This document shows, in pieces, positions 57,944 through 64,000 of a stretch of DNA of 64,000 nucleotides. The notes beneath the pieces were generated by a model. It searched no databases. It had not been told where the DNA came from and saw only the letters and a program-made list of their open reading frames with translations. The DNA comes from Cohnella zeiphila (GTDB taxonomy: Bacteria; Bacillota; Bacilli; Paenibacillales; Paenibacillaceae). Numbering within the stretch: position 1 is the stretch's first letter; every line of letters begins with the position of its first letter. The stretch covers positions 186,001 to 250,000 of the forward strand of contig NZ_JACJVO010000031.1 in NCBI RefSeq assembly GCF_014212055.1, given 5' to 3'. A program made the translations under genes and the position numbers.

Positions 57944-58888
57944 TTAGTCGCGCAGATTCCGGCCGGTCAGGGTCAGGAATACCGTCTCCAGATTGGGCGC
58001 TTGCTCTTCCACGGAACGAATCTCCGCCTGATCTCGAATCAACTGCTGAATAATACGGTTCAGATTGTTGACCTCGGTTTTGGAATGAATCTTGATGACG
58101 CCTTCTTCGAACCGAACCGACGTGACACCTTGAATTTGCTTAAGCGAATCGAGCGGCAGCTCCCCTTCCGCCTTCACGCCGACCCAAATCTCTTTCGTGT
58201 CGGTGATGATCGTCTTGAGCTGCTCCTTCGTTCCTTCGGCGATGATCTTGCCGTGATCGACGATCGCGATCCTTGTGCAGATCTCTTCGACCTCTTCCAT
58301 GTAGTGGCTTGTGTAAATAATCGTACTGCCCATCTGATTCAGCTTCTTGACGGACTGAAGAATGTAATTGCGCGACTGGGGATCGATGCCGACCGTCGGT
58401 TCGTCCATGATGATCAGCTTCGGCCGATGCGCGATCGCGCAGGCGATGTTCAGGCGGCGCTTCATCCCGCCGGAGAAGTTCTTCGGGAAGCTCTTCTGCT
58501 TGTCGCCGAGACCGACGAAGTCGAGCGCTTCTTCCGTGCGTTCCTTGAGCAGAGCGCCGCGCAAGCCGTACAGTCCGGCGAAAAAGCTCACATTCTCATA
58601 AGCGTTCATGTTCTCGTAGATCGCCAGGTCCTGCGGCACGATGCCGATGTTCATCTTGGCGAACTTGATGTTCTTGGCGATGTTCTTGCCGAGCAAGTCG
58701 ATCTCGCCTTTCGTCGTTCTCAGCAGCGAGGAGATCATGTTGATCGTCGTGCTCTTGCCGGCGCCGTTCGCGCCGAGGAAGCCGAAGATTTCGCCTTCCC
58801 GTACGTTCAGGTTCATGTTGTCAACGGCGACGAAGTCGCCGAACTTTTTGGTCAGACCGCGAATTTCCAGAGCGTTCATATCGTTCAC
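57944..58888 (-). CDS. ABC transporter ATP-binding protein (LnrL-like)
   Basis: 314 residues. Walker A GANGAGKST (about 39-47), signature NFSGGMKRRL (about 138), Walker B LIIMDEPTVGIDP, H-loop TSHYMEEVE; C-terminal 80-residue regulatory domain typical of the CcmA/NatA/DrrA group. Energises the two permeases downstream. The 1 + 2 composition and sizes match LnrLMN (linearmycin resistance) of Bacillus subtilis, but no two-component partner is adjacent and the substrate is unknown. RBS GGGAG. Confidence 0.92.
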   Translation of the reverse strand: MNDMNALEIRGLTKKFGDFVAVDNMNLNVREGEIFGFLGANGAGKSTTINMISSLLRTTKGEIDLLGKNIAKNIKFAKMNIGIVPQDLAIYENMNAYENVSFFAGLYGLRGALLKERTEEALDFVGLGDKQKSFPKNFSGGMKRRLNIACAIAHRPKLIIMDEPTVGIDPQSRNYILQSVKKLNQMGSTIIYTSHYMEEVEEICTRIAIVDHGKIIAEGTKEQLKTIITDTKEIWVGVKAEGELPLDSLKQIQGVTSVRFEEGVIKIHSKTEVNNLNRIIQQLIRDQAEIRSVEEQAPNLETVFLTLTGRNLRD

Positions 58889-59014
58889 TCCCGTTTCGTT
58901 TTCTTTAGGATGGCTTCATTGTACCGGATCGGGGGTGCCTCGCATCAGTGGAGAACCTCATCATTCGGGTATGAGAAAATTCATGTTTTCGGAGGGTGAG
59001 AAATTCACGTAAAA

Positions 59015-59044
59015 AAACCGGCCCATGAAAAAGGCCGGTTTGTT
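59015..59044. terminator. Bidirectional-looking terminator
   Basis: AAACCGGCC / GGCCGGTTT stem with loop CATGAAAAA, A7 before and T-rich after. It lies between the ABC operon promoter region and the HxlR remnant. Confidence 0.7.
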
Positions 59045-59045
59045 C

Positions 59046-59103
59046 TTGCGACTATCATGCTGGGGCCTACGAACATGCCTTTTAGCATGTTCGATTAGCG
59101 GCC
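59046..59103. repeat. Partial copy of the tRNA-Ser-associated repeat
   Basis: About 50 of 58 bases match 60767-60824 near tRNA-Ser, including GGGGCCTACGAACATGCC and the small ACATGCC...GCATGT hairpin. No gene. Confidence 0.65.
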
Positions 59104-59123
59104 TTCATTGGATACTTTATGAA

Positions 59124-59391
59124 TCAAACCTTACGTTCGCGGTGAACTAACCCCCACTGAGCCATCGCATCCATAACAGGGATGAACGTCTTCCCGTAGT
59201 CACTTAGTGAGTATTCGACTTTTGGCGGAACTTGTTGATAGACTGTTCTAATGATTAAGTTATCTCTTTCCAGCTCGCGAAGCTGTTCAATTAACATCTT
59301 GCGGGTAATTTGTGAAATCGAACGTTTCCCCAACCACCGACAATGTTGCCTCCACTGGACAGCCACTCCCATTCTCATTCAATCCACCCAT
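59124..59391 (-). pseudogene. HxlR-family regulator with internal deletion
   Basis: Reading from ATG 59391: GSGCPVEATLSVVG, the standard first helix of an HxlR protein. The next 20 or so residues (GKW...FGELRR in relatives) are missing and the frame is shifted; in the other frame the sequence continues GKRSISQITRKMLIEQLRELERDN and VPPKVEYSLSDYGKTFIPVMDAM to the stop at 59124. The recognition helix is intact but separated from its start. Divergent from the alcohol dehydrogenase gene at 59543. Confidence 0.82.
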
Positions 59392-59455
59392 GCCTATCAC
59401 ATCCAATCCATCCGAATCAGGTTCCGAATTGGTTACTATGTCACGAAAAAGTGCG

Positions 59456-59484
59456 TACTTACAAAATCTCCACTTTAGTAAGTA
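59456..59484. promoter_or_regulatory. HxlR-type inverted repeat between remnant and dehydrogenase
   Basis: TACTTAC (59456-59462) and GTAAGTA (59478-59484), 15 bases apart. Paired TACTTAC sites are common HxlR operators. The site is intact although the adjacent regulator is broken. Confidence 0.6.
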
Positions 59485-59542
59485 TACTACATTCAACACA
59501 TGTTATTGCTCAAAAAAACAATAAGTGACGGAGGGTAATCAG

Positions 59543-60526
59543 ATGTCCGAGTCCAGAATGAAAGCAATTCTTGTTCATGAGTATGGCGGTCCGGATGTAA
59601 TGAAACTCGAAGAGGTCGAACGCCCTAACCCATTGGCAGGAGAAGTACTTGTCAAAATCCATTATGCAGCCGTCATCCCGCTTGATTGGAAAATTCGCAA
59701 CGGATGGGTGCAGAACGTATTCCCCAAAACACTTCCCTACATTCCAGGGTTTTACGCAACCGGAGTGATCGAATCGACCGGCCCAGGAGTGACCGAATTT
59801 ACGAACGGCGATCGCGTCTTCGGAATGATAGTTGGAGCTTATGCGGATTATGGCATTGCTAAGGTGAATAAACTTGAGACAATGTCTAACGCGGAGTATG
59901 CTGTTGCTCCAATGGATGAACTCGTAAAGTTACCGGACGGTCTCTCTTTCGAGGATGCGGCAACGATCAGGGCCGGTGCAGATACAGCATGGAAAGCCTT
60001 GTTTACCGAAGGAGAGCTGGAAGCCGGTCAAACGGTCCTCATTCATGCCGCTGCCGGCGGAGTGGGACAATTCGCCGTTCAATTGGCCAAATGGAAGGGA
60101 GCCAACGTAATCGGCACCGCTTCGACCTCTAACCTGGACTTCGTCAAGGCTTTGGGTGCGGACCAAGTCATCGATTATACGACGACAGCTTTCGAAGATG
60201 TCGTAAAAGAAGTGGATCTCGTCGTCGATGCCATTGGGGGAGACATCGAGAATCGATCATGGGCCGTTCTGAAGCAGGGCGGAATTCTTGTCGCTTTGAC
60301 GCAGCCTCCATCCCAAGAGAACGCTCAAAAGCATGGCATTACAGCTAAATTTAACACCAAGTTTCCAACCTACGCGAATTTGGAGACCGTAGCACAATTG
60401 ATTTCCGACGGTACGATCAGAGCGGAGATCGATTCCATATTCCCGCTGAACCAAGCCAACAAAGCACTAGAGAGAAGCGAAGCAGGACATGGCCGCGGAA
60501 GAATATTGCTGCGGATCAACTCCTAA
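59543..60526 (+). CDS. Zinc-independent alcohol dehydrogenase/quinone oxidoreductase
   Basis: 327 residues, MDR superfamily QOR branch: MKAILVHEYGGPDVMKLEEV, VKIHYAAVIPLDWKIRNGWVQ, Rossmann motif IHAAAGGVGQFAVQLAKWKGA, LGADQVIDYTT. No zinc-ligand Cys or His. NADPH-dependent reductase for quinones or enones. ATG 59543 has RBS GGAGGG. Formerly controlled, by its context, by the broken HxlR gene on the other strand. Own terminator. Confidence 0.92.
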   Translation: MSESRMKAILVHEYGGPDVMKLEEVERPNPLAGEVLVKIHYAAVIPLDWKIRNGWVQNVFPKTLPYIPGFYATGVIESTGPGVTEFTNGDRVFGMIVGAYADYGIAKVNKLETMSNAEYAVAPMDELVKLPDGLSFEDAATIRAGADTAWKALFTEGELEAGQTVLIHAAAGGVGQFAVQLAKWKGANVIGTASTSNLDFVKALGADQVIDYTTTAFEDVVKEVDLVVDAIGGDIENRSWAVLKQGGILVALTQPPSQENAQKHGITAKFNTKFPTYANLETVAQLISDGTIRAEIDSIFPLNQANKALERSEAGHGRGRILLRINS

Positions 60527-60897
60527 TGCCATGAGAGCACAAAAGACCCCTATACCGAGGGGTCTTTTTCTGACGGTCATGAACACAAAAAAAACGCACT
60601 CGACTGCTGTGCATGTCCGCTTTACGGCCCGTTCTCATCCCACTCGCGCCATAGACGCAAAACCGATCCCCTGTTATACAGGAATCGGTGTAATTTGCTT
60701 CTATGGCGGAGAGAGTGGGATTCGCTCCGTCGCAGCGCGACCGTACTATTCGTACGGCCACAACAATTGCGACTATCACGCCGGGGCCTACGAACATGCC
60801 TTTTGGCATGTCCGCTTAACGGCCCGTTCGAATCCCACTCCGCCATAGACGCAAAAACCGATCCCTGTTATACAGGAATCGGTGTAATCTGCTTCTA
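60527..60897. other. 371-base gap filled by terminator and tRNA-Ser-tail repeats
   Basis: No gene. It holds the dehydrogenase terminator and two 114-base copies of a hairpin-forming repeat, the second running into tRNA-Ser. Confidence 0.7.
60542..60570 (+). terminator. Terminator of the dehydrogenase gene
   Basis: AAGACCCCT / AGGGGTCTT stem, loop ATACCG, then T5. Confidence 0.88.
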
Positions 60898-60918
60898 TGG
60901 CGGAGAGAGTGGGATTCG
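60611..60918. repeat. Tandem 195-base-period repeat carrying the tRNA-Ser 3' end
   Basis: Copy A 60611-60724 and copy B 60806-60918 are nearly identical, period about 195 bases. Each contains the tail of tRNA-Ser twice, once in each orientation (ATCCCACTC...CGCCATAGA and TCTATGGCGGAGAGAGTGGGAT), around a central hairpin CCGAT..CCTGTTATACAGG..ATCGG. In copy B the right arm is the real tRNA-Ser end; in copy A the match stops after GATTCG. The region between copies carries CCGTAC / GTACGG and ACATGCC / GGCATGT hairpins. Confidence 0.8.
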
Positions 60919-60986
60919 AACCCACGTGGGCTTGCACCCTAACGGTTTTCAAGACCGCCCCGTTATGACCGCTTCGGTATCTCTCC
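60898..60986 (-). tRNA. tRNA-Ser (anticodon TGA)
   Basis: 89-nt class II tRNA on the minus strand: acceptor GGAGAGA / TCTCTCC, anticodon loop CTTGAAA (anticodon TGA), long variable arm, T arm GTGGG-TTCGAAT-CCCAC, encoded CCA. Directly downstream of serS on the same strand, as in related Bacillales. Its 3' end is duplicated in the adjacent repeat. Confidence 0.96.
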
Positions 60987-61058
60987 GGATATGGGCAGTC
61001 CGCTTGCCCTTGCAGGCAAAGACCGCCCCGTTATCATATCATACGCGCGCTTTCGCAA

Positions 61059-62345
61059 TCAACCCCTGCGAGGCGCGATCGTGTCGATTCCGCCCATATA
61101 CGGGCGCAGAGCTTCGGGAATGACGACCGTCCCGTCCGCCTGCTGGTAGTTCTCCAGAATGGCGGCGACCGTTCGGCCAAGCGCCAGACCCGATCCGTTC
61201 AACGTGTGCACGAATTCCGGCTTCGCCCCGGCTTCCTTGCGGTAGCGGATGCCGGCCCGGCGGGCTTGGAAATCCTCGAAATTGGTGCAGGAGGAAATTT
61301 CCCGATACGTGTCCTGGCTCGGCAGCCACACTTCCAGATCGTACGTCTTAGCCGAACCGAAGCCCATGTCGCCCGTACACAACGTCAGCACGCGATACGG
61401 CAGTCCCAGCAGCTGAAGCACCTTCTCGGCATGACCGGTGAGCGTCTCCAGCGCGTCGTAGGACGCTTCCGGAGCGGCCAGCCACACCAGCTCGACCTTG
61501 TTGAACTGATGCTGGCGAATCAGGCCCCGCGTATCCCGTCCCGCCGCTCCCGCTTCCGAACGAAAGCAAGCGCTGAACGCTACGTACTTGCCCGGCAGCT
61601 CGTCCGCAGACAGAATGTCGCCGCGGCGCAGGTTCGTCACCGGCACTTCCGCCGTCGGAATCAGGTAGTAATCGCTGCCTTCCAGCTTGAACAGGTCCTC
61701 TTCGAACTTGGGAAGCTGACCGGTTCCTTGCAGGCTGTCCCGGTTGACGATATAGGGAGGCAGAATCTCTTCATAGCCGTGCTTGTCGGCATGCAGGTCC
61801 ATCATGAAGTTAAGCAGGGCCCTCTCCAGCCGGGCGCCCAGTCCTCTGTAGAACACGAACCGCGAACCGGTCACTTTCGCCGCTGCTTCAAAATCAAGAA
61901 TGCCAAGCTCGTCCGCCAGATCGTAATGCGCCTTCGGCTCGAAGTCGAACGACGGAACCTCTCCGTTCCGGCGAATCTCGACGTTGTCGGTTTCGGAGGC
62001 TCCGACCGGGACGCTCTCATGCGGCACGTTCGGCACGGCCAGCATCAGCGTTTCGATCTGCTCTTCCAGTTCCCGCACTTCATCGTCGAGCTGCTTGATC
62101 CGATCGTTCACGCTGCGCATCTCGGCGATCAGCTCGTCGGCGTTGCCGCCGCTCTTCTTCAGCTTGGCCACTTCCTGCGACACGACGTTCCGCCGGTTCT
62201 TGAGCGCGTCGCTCTCCACGAGCCGTTCGCGGCGGCCGTTGTCCAACGCCGGGAAGCCGACGATCAGGTCCAGCGATGCGTTGCGGTTGCGCAGCGCCTC
62301 AGCGACCTTCTCGTAATCGTTCCGCAGCCATCTCACGTCCAACAT
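61059..62345 (-). CDS. serS: Seryl-tRNA synthetase
   Basis: 428 residues, the normal bacterial length. N-terminal coiled-coil arm (residues about 25-100; RRNVVSQEVAKLKKSGGNADELIAEM) that grips the tRNA-Ser variable arm; class II core with motif 2 FSACFRSEAGAAGRDTRGLIRQHQFNKVEL and motif 3 LNGSGLALGRTVAAILENYQ. Charges tRNA-Ser. Start ATG 62345 after AAAGGGG; longer frame rejected. No T-box leader: only 79 bases separate it from pdxT. Confidence 0.97.
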   Translation of the reverse strand: MLDVRWLRNDYEKVAEALRNRNASLDLIVGFPALDNGRRERLVESDALKNRRNVVSQEVAKLKKSGGNADELIAEMRSVNDRIKQLDDEVRELEEQIETLMLAVPNVPHESVPVGASETDNVEIRRNGEVPSFDFEPKAHYDLADELGILDFEAAAKVTGSRFVFYRGLGARLERALLNFMMDLHADKHGYEEILPPYIVNRDSLQGTGQLPKFEEDLFKLEGSDYYLIPTAEVPVTNLRRGDILSADELPGKYVAFSACFRSEAGAAGRDTRGLIRQHQFNKVELVWLAAPEASYDALETLTGHAEKVLQLLGLPYRVLTLCTGDMGFGSAKTYDLEVWLPSQDTYREISSCTNFEDFQARRAGIRYRKEAGAKPEFVHTLNGSGLALGRTVAAILENYQQADGTVVIPEALRPYMGGIDTIAPRRG

Positions 62346-62424
62346 GATCTGAAAAGCCCCTTTCCCGTTCTCGGGCGTTATGGATTTGCGTTCGACCGCC
62401 GTCGGCCGGCAGTCCAAAAGCGTC

Positions 62425-63015
62425 TTATCGGCCCGTCTTCCCTTCGGCCGCTTCCTTCGCCATGTTCAGGAAATACTCGTGCAGCCGATAGTCGTCCGTT
62501 AACTCCGGATGATAGGAACAAGCGAGCAGATGTCCCTGGCGGGCCGTGACGATCTCGTCTTTATAGACCGATAAAACGTCGACGTCGCTGCCGACCTCCC
62601 GAATGAGCGGAGCGCGAATGAACACCGCGCGCAGCGGCGTATCGATCCCCTTGACATCCAGATCCGTCTCGAAGCTCTCCCGCTGCCGGCCGAAGGCGTT
62701 GCGCGCCACCGTCATGTTCATCAGCGCGAGATGAGGCTCCTCGCCGCCTTCCAGCCGCTCTGCCAGCACGATGAGGCCGGCGCATGTGCCGAAGACCGGT
62801 TTGCCCTCGGCAGCGAACTCGCGAACCGCTTCGATAAAGCCGTACTTGCGCATCAGTTTGCCGATCGTCGTGCTCTCGCCGCCCGGAATAATCAGGCCCC
62901 CGATGTCCGCAAGCTGTTCCGTGCGCTTCACCGCGACGCCGGTTCCGCCCGCCAGTTCGATGCTGCGGATGTGCTCCGCGACGGCTCCTTGCAATGCCAG
63001 TACTCCGATATTCAT
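62425..63015 (-). CDS. pdxT: Pyridoxal 5'-phosphate synthase glutaminase subunit
   Basis: 196 residues. Class I glutaminase: IGVLALQGAVAEH, GLIIPGGESTT, nucleophile elbow FGTCAGLIVLA and the His/Glu pair in CSYHPELTDD. It feeds ammonia through a channel to PdxS for PLP synthesis from ribose 5-phosphate and glyceraldehyde 3-phosphate. ATG 63015 has RBS GAAGGAAGGG. 135 bases after pdxS with a strong hairpin in between. Confidence 0.97.
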   Translation of the reverse strand: MNIGVLALQGAVAEHIRSIELAGGTGVAVKRTEQLADIGGLIIPGGESTTIGKLMRKYGFIEAVREFAAEGKPVFGTCAGLIVLAERLEGGEEPHLALMNMTVARNAFGRQRESFETDLDVKGIDTPLRAVFIRAPLIREVGSDVDVLSVYKDEIVTARQGHLLACSYHPELTDDYRLHEYFLNMAKEAAEGKTGR

Positions 63016-63065
63016 TCGTCGTTCCCTTCCTTCTTCCTCGCTGCCAAACCGTTTGTTCGAAAAAA

Positions 63066-63118
63066 ACCGACCGGGGCGGCATCGCATCGGCTGCTAACAA
63101 CCGTCGCGATGCCGCCCG
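63066..63118 (-). terminator. Hairpin with T-run between pdxS and pdxT
   Basis: On the minus strand CCGGGCGGCATCGC pairs with GCGATGCCGCCCCGG across a 19-base loop and is followed within a few bases by TTTTTTTC. This has the form of a rho-independent terminator inside the pdxST operon. Confidence 0.75.
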
Positions 63119-63150
63119 GGCAGGTACTGATGAACGTTTCCCCAAGCGGC

Positions 63151-64000
63151 TTACAGGCCGCGGTCTTGCATCCGTTCGGAGCGATCGAGCTTGGAGATCT
63201 CGATACCTTTCATCGGCGTTCCCAAGTTCTTGGACACGCGGGCGATCAGCTCGTAATCGTCGTAGTGGGTCGTCGCTTCCACGATGGCGCGGGCGAACTT
63301 CTCCGGATTGTCCGACTTGAAGATACCCGAGCCGACGAACACGCCGTCCGCGCCCAGATGCATCATCAGCGCGGCATCCGACGGAGTCGCTACGCCGCCG
63401 GCGGCGAAGTTGACGACCGGTAGGCGCCCCGTCTCGTGAACTCCAAGAAGCAGCTCGTAAGGAACGCCAAGCGTCTTGGCTTCATGATACAGTTCGTCCT
63501 TCGACAAACCTTGAACATGACGGATTTGGCCCATGATCAGGCGCATATGCCGGACGGCTTCCACGATGTTGCCCGTTCCCGGCTCGCCCTTCGTACGAAG
63601 CATCGAGGCGCCTTCTTGAATCCGGCGCAGCGCTTCGCCCAGATCCTTGGCGCCGCATACGAACGGAACGGTGAACTCGTTCTTGCTGATATGGAACACT
63701 TCGTCCGCAGGCGTCAGCACTTCGCTCTCGTCGATGTAATCGACGCCGAGCGACTCCAGCACCTTGGCTTCGACGTAATGGCCGATCCGGGCTTTGGCCA
63801 TGACCGGAATGCTGACTACCTTCATGACTTCTTCGACAATCGTCGGATCGGCCATGCGGGCAACCCCGCCGGCCGCGCGAATATCGGAAGGCACGCGCTC
63901 CAGCGCCATGACGGCGGTAGCGCCCGCCGCTTCGGCTACTTTCGCCTGCTCGGCGCTCATAACGTCCATGATGACGCCGCCTTTTTGCATTTCAGCCATG
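63151..64000 (-). CDS. pdxS: Pyridoxal 5'-phosphate synthase lyase subunit, 5' end outside window
   Basis: The visible 282 residues cover nearly all of PdxS (usual length about 294): KGGVIMDV start region, catalytic Lys in VMAKARIGH, GEPGTGNIVEAVRHMR, phosphate site VNFAAGGVATPSDAALMMHLGADGVFVGSGIF and a Lys/Arg C-terminal tail. The (beta/alpha)8 dodecamer makes PLP with ammonia from PdxT. About a dozen N-terminal residues lie beyond the right edge, so the ATG at 63999 is internal. Confidence 0.95.
   Translation of the reverse strand, partial: MAEMQKGGVIMDVMSAEQAKVAEAAGATAVMALERVPSDIRAAGGVARMADPTIVEEVMKVVSIPVMAKARIGHYVEAKVLESLGVDYIDESEVLTPADEVFHISKNEFTVPFVCGAKDLGEALRRIQEGASMLRTKGEPGTGNIVEAVRHMRLIMGQIRHVQGLSKDELYHEAKTLGVPYELLLGVHETGRLPVVNFAAGGVATPSDAALMMHLGADGVFVGSGIFKSDNPEKFARAIVEATTHYDDYELIARVSKNLGTPMKGIEISKLDRSERMQDRGL

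Noticed and set aside
60725..60841. A second, plus-strand tRNA-Ser ending near 60845.
   Set aside because: Only the T-arm/acceptor tail (TTCGAATCCCACT..CGCCA) is present; no D arm or anticodon arm can be drawn upstream.
62346..62424. A T-box leader in front of serS.
   Set aside because: Only 79 bases separate serS from pdxT, and neither a T-box core sequence nor a specifier stem fits.

Overview
The window is a stretch of a high-GC, spore-forming Firmicute chromosome, most likely Paenibacillaceae (Cohnella or Paenibacillus type). The reasons are AGGAGG-type ribosome binding sites, frequent GTG and TTG starts, a spore-specific small protein (SspP), a YesMN-type regulated sugar ABC locus, and the order pdxS-pdxT-serS next to tRNA-Ser at the right edge, which in Bacillales lies close to the replication origin. 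Those genes point leftwards, so oriC is probably to the right of the window (inference).

Layout. 1-4.5 kb: end of a two-module FtsX permease, a cluster of degenerate 24-base repeats, a LacI regulator and a secreted stalk-domain protein. 4.5-8.5 kb: tRNA-Arg and small stress or detoxification genes (VOC proteins, DJ-1/PfpI, a TetR regulator, an NTF2-like protein with a clear operator pair, a glutamine amidotransferase-like protein). 8.6-12.8 kb: an OmpR-type two-component system followed by three membrane proteins behind a direct-repeat promoter. 12.8-20.8 kb: a Gal80-like Gfo/Idh oxidoreductase divergent from HxlR, two ArsR/SRPBCC modules with visible palindromic operators, two GNAT proteins and an esterase with an early in-frame stop. 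20.9-26.7 kb: an AT-rich DUF3800 gene, an LSm-like mini-protein, an azoreductase, and a SIR2-HerA pair that matches the known SIR2-HerA (Nezha) antiphage defence architecture. 26.7-33 kb: DUF2203, an ArsR-like regulator plus GH2 glycosidase, a DUF4362 lipoprotein and a secreted sialidase-fold hydrolase, then a second cluster of short repeats. 33.4-41.4 kb: a sugar ABC importer with two paralogous binding lipoproteins bracketing the permeases and a YesM/YesN-type two-component system. 41.6-48.4 kb: tRNA-Pro and a decaying zone: a disulfide oxidoreductase cut by one amber codon, an HxlR gene with an internal deletion, a fucosidase remnant and an MFS remnant, among intact oxidoreductase, Lrp, hydrolase and MFS genes. 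48.6-58.9 kb: serine hydrolase, sulfatase divergent from an AraC regulator, lipoprotein, YitT protein, a three-gene small-protein operon containing sspP, and an LnrLMN-like ABC exporter. 59-64 kb: a second internally deleted HxlR gene with its probable operator retained, an alcohol dehydrogenase, a tandem duplication built from the tail of tRNA-Ser, tRNA-Ser, serS, pdxT and pdxS (cut by the window).

How it works together. Most of the window is accessory: small regulator-plus-enzyme modules, carbohydrate uptake and hydrolysis, drug or stress export. The strongest single system is SIR2-HerA; it is a described class, not new. The least explained signals are the tRNA-Ser-tail tandem hairpins, the two intergenic repeat families, and the repeated pattern of genes inactivated by one internal deletion or a single stop.
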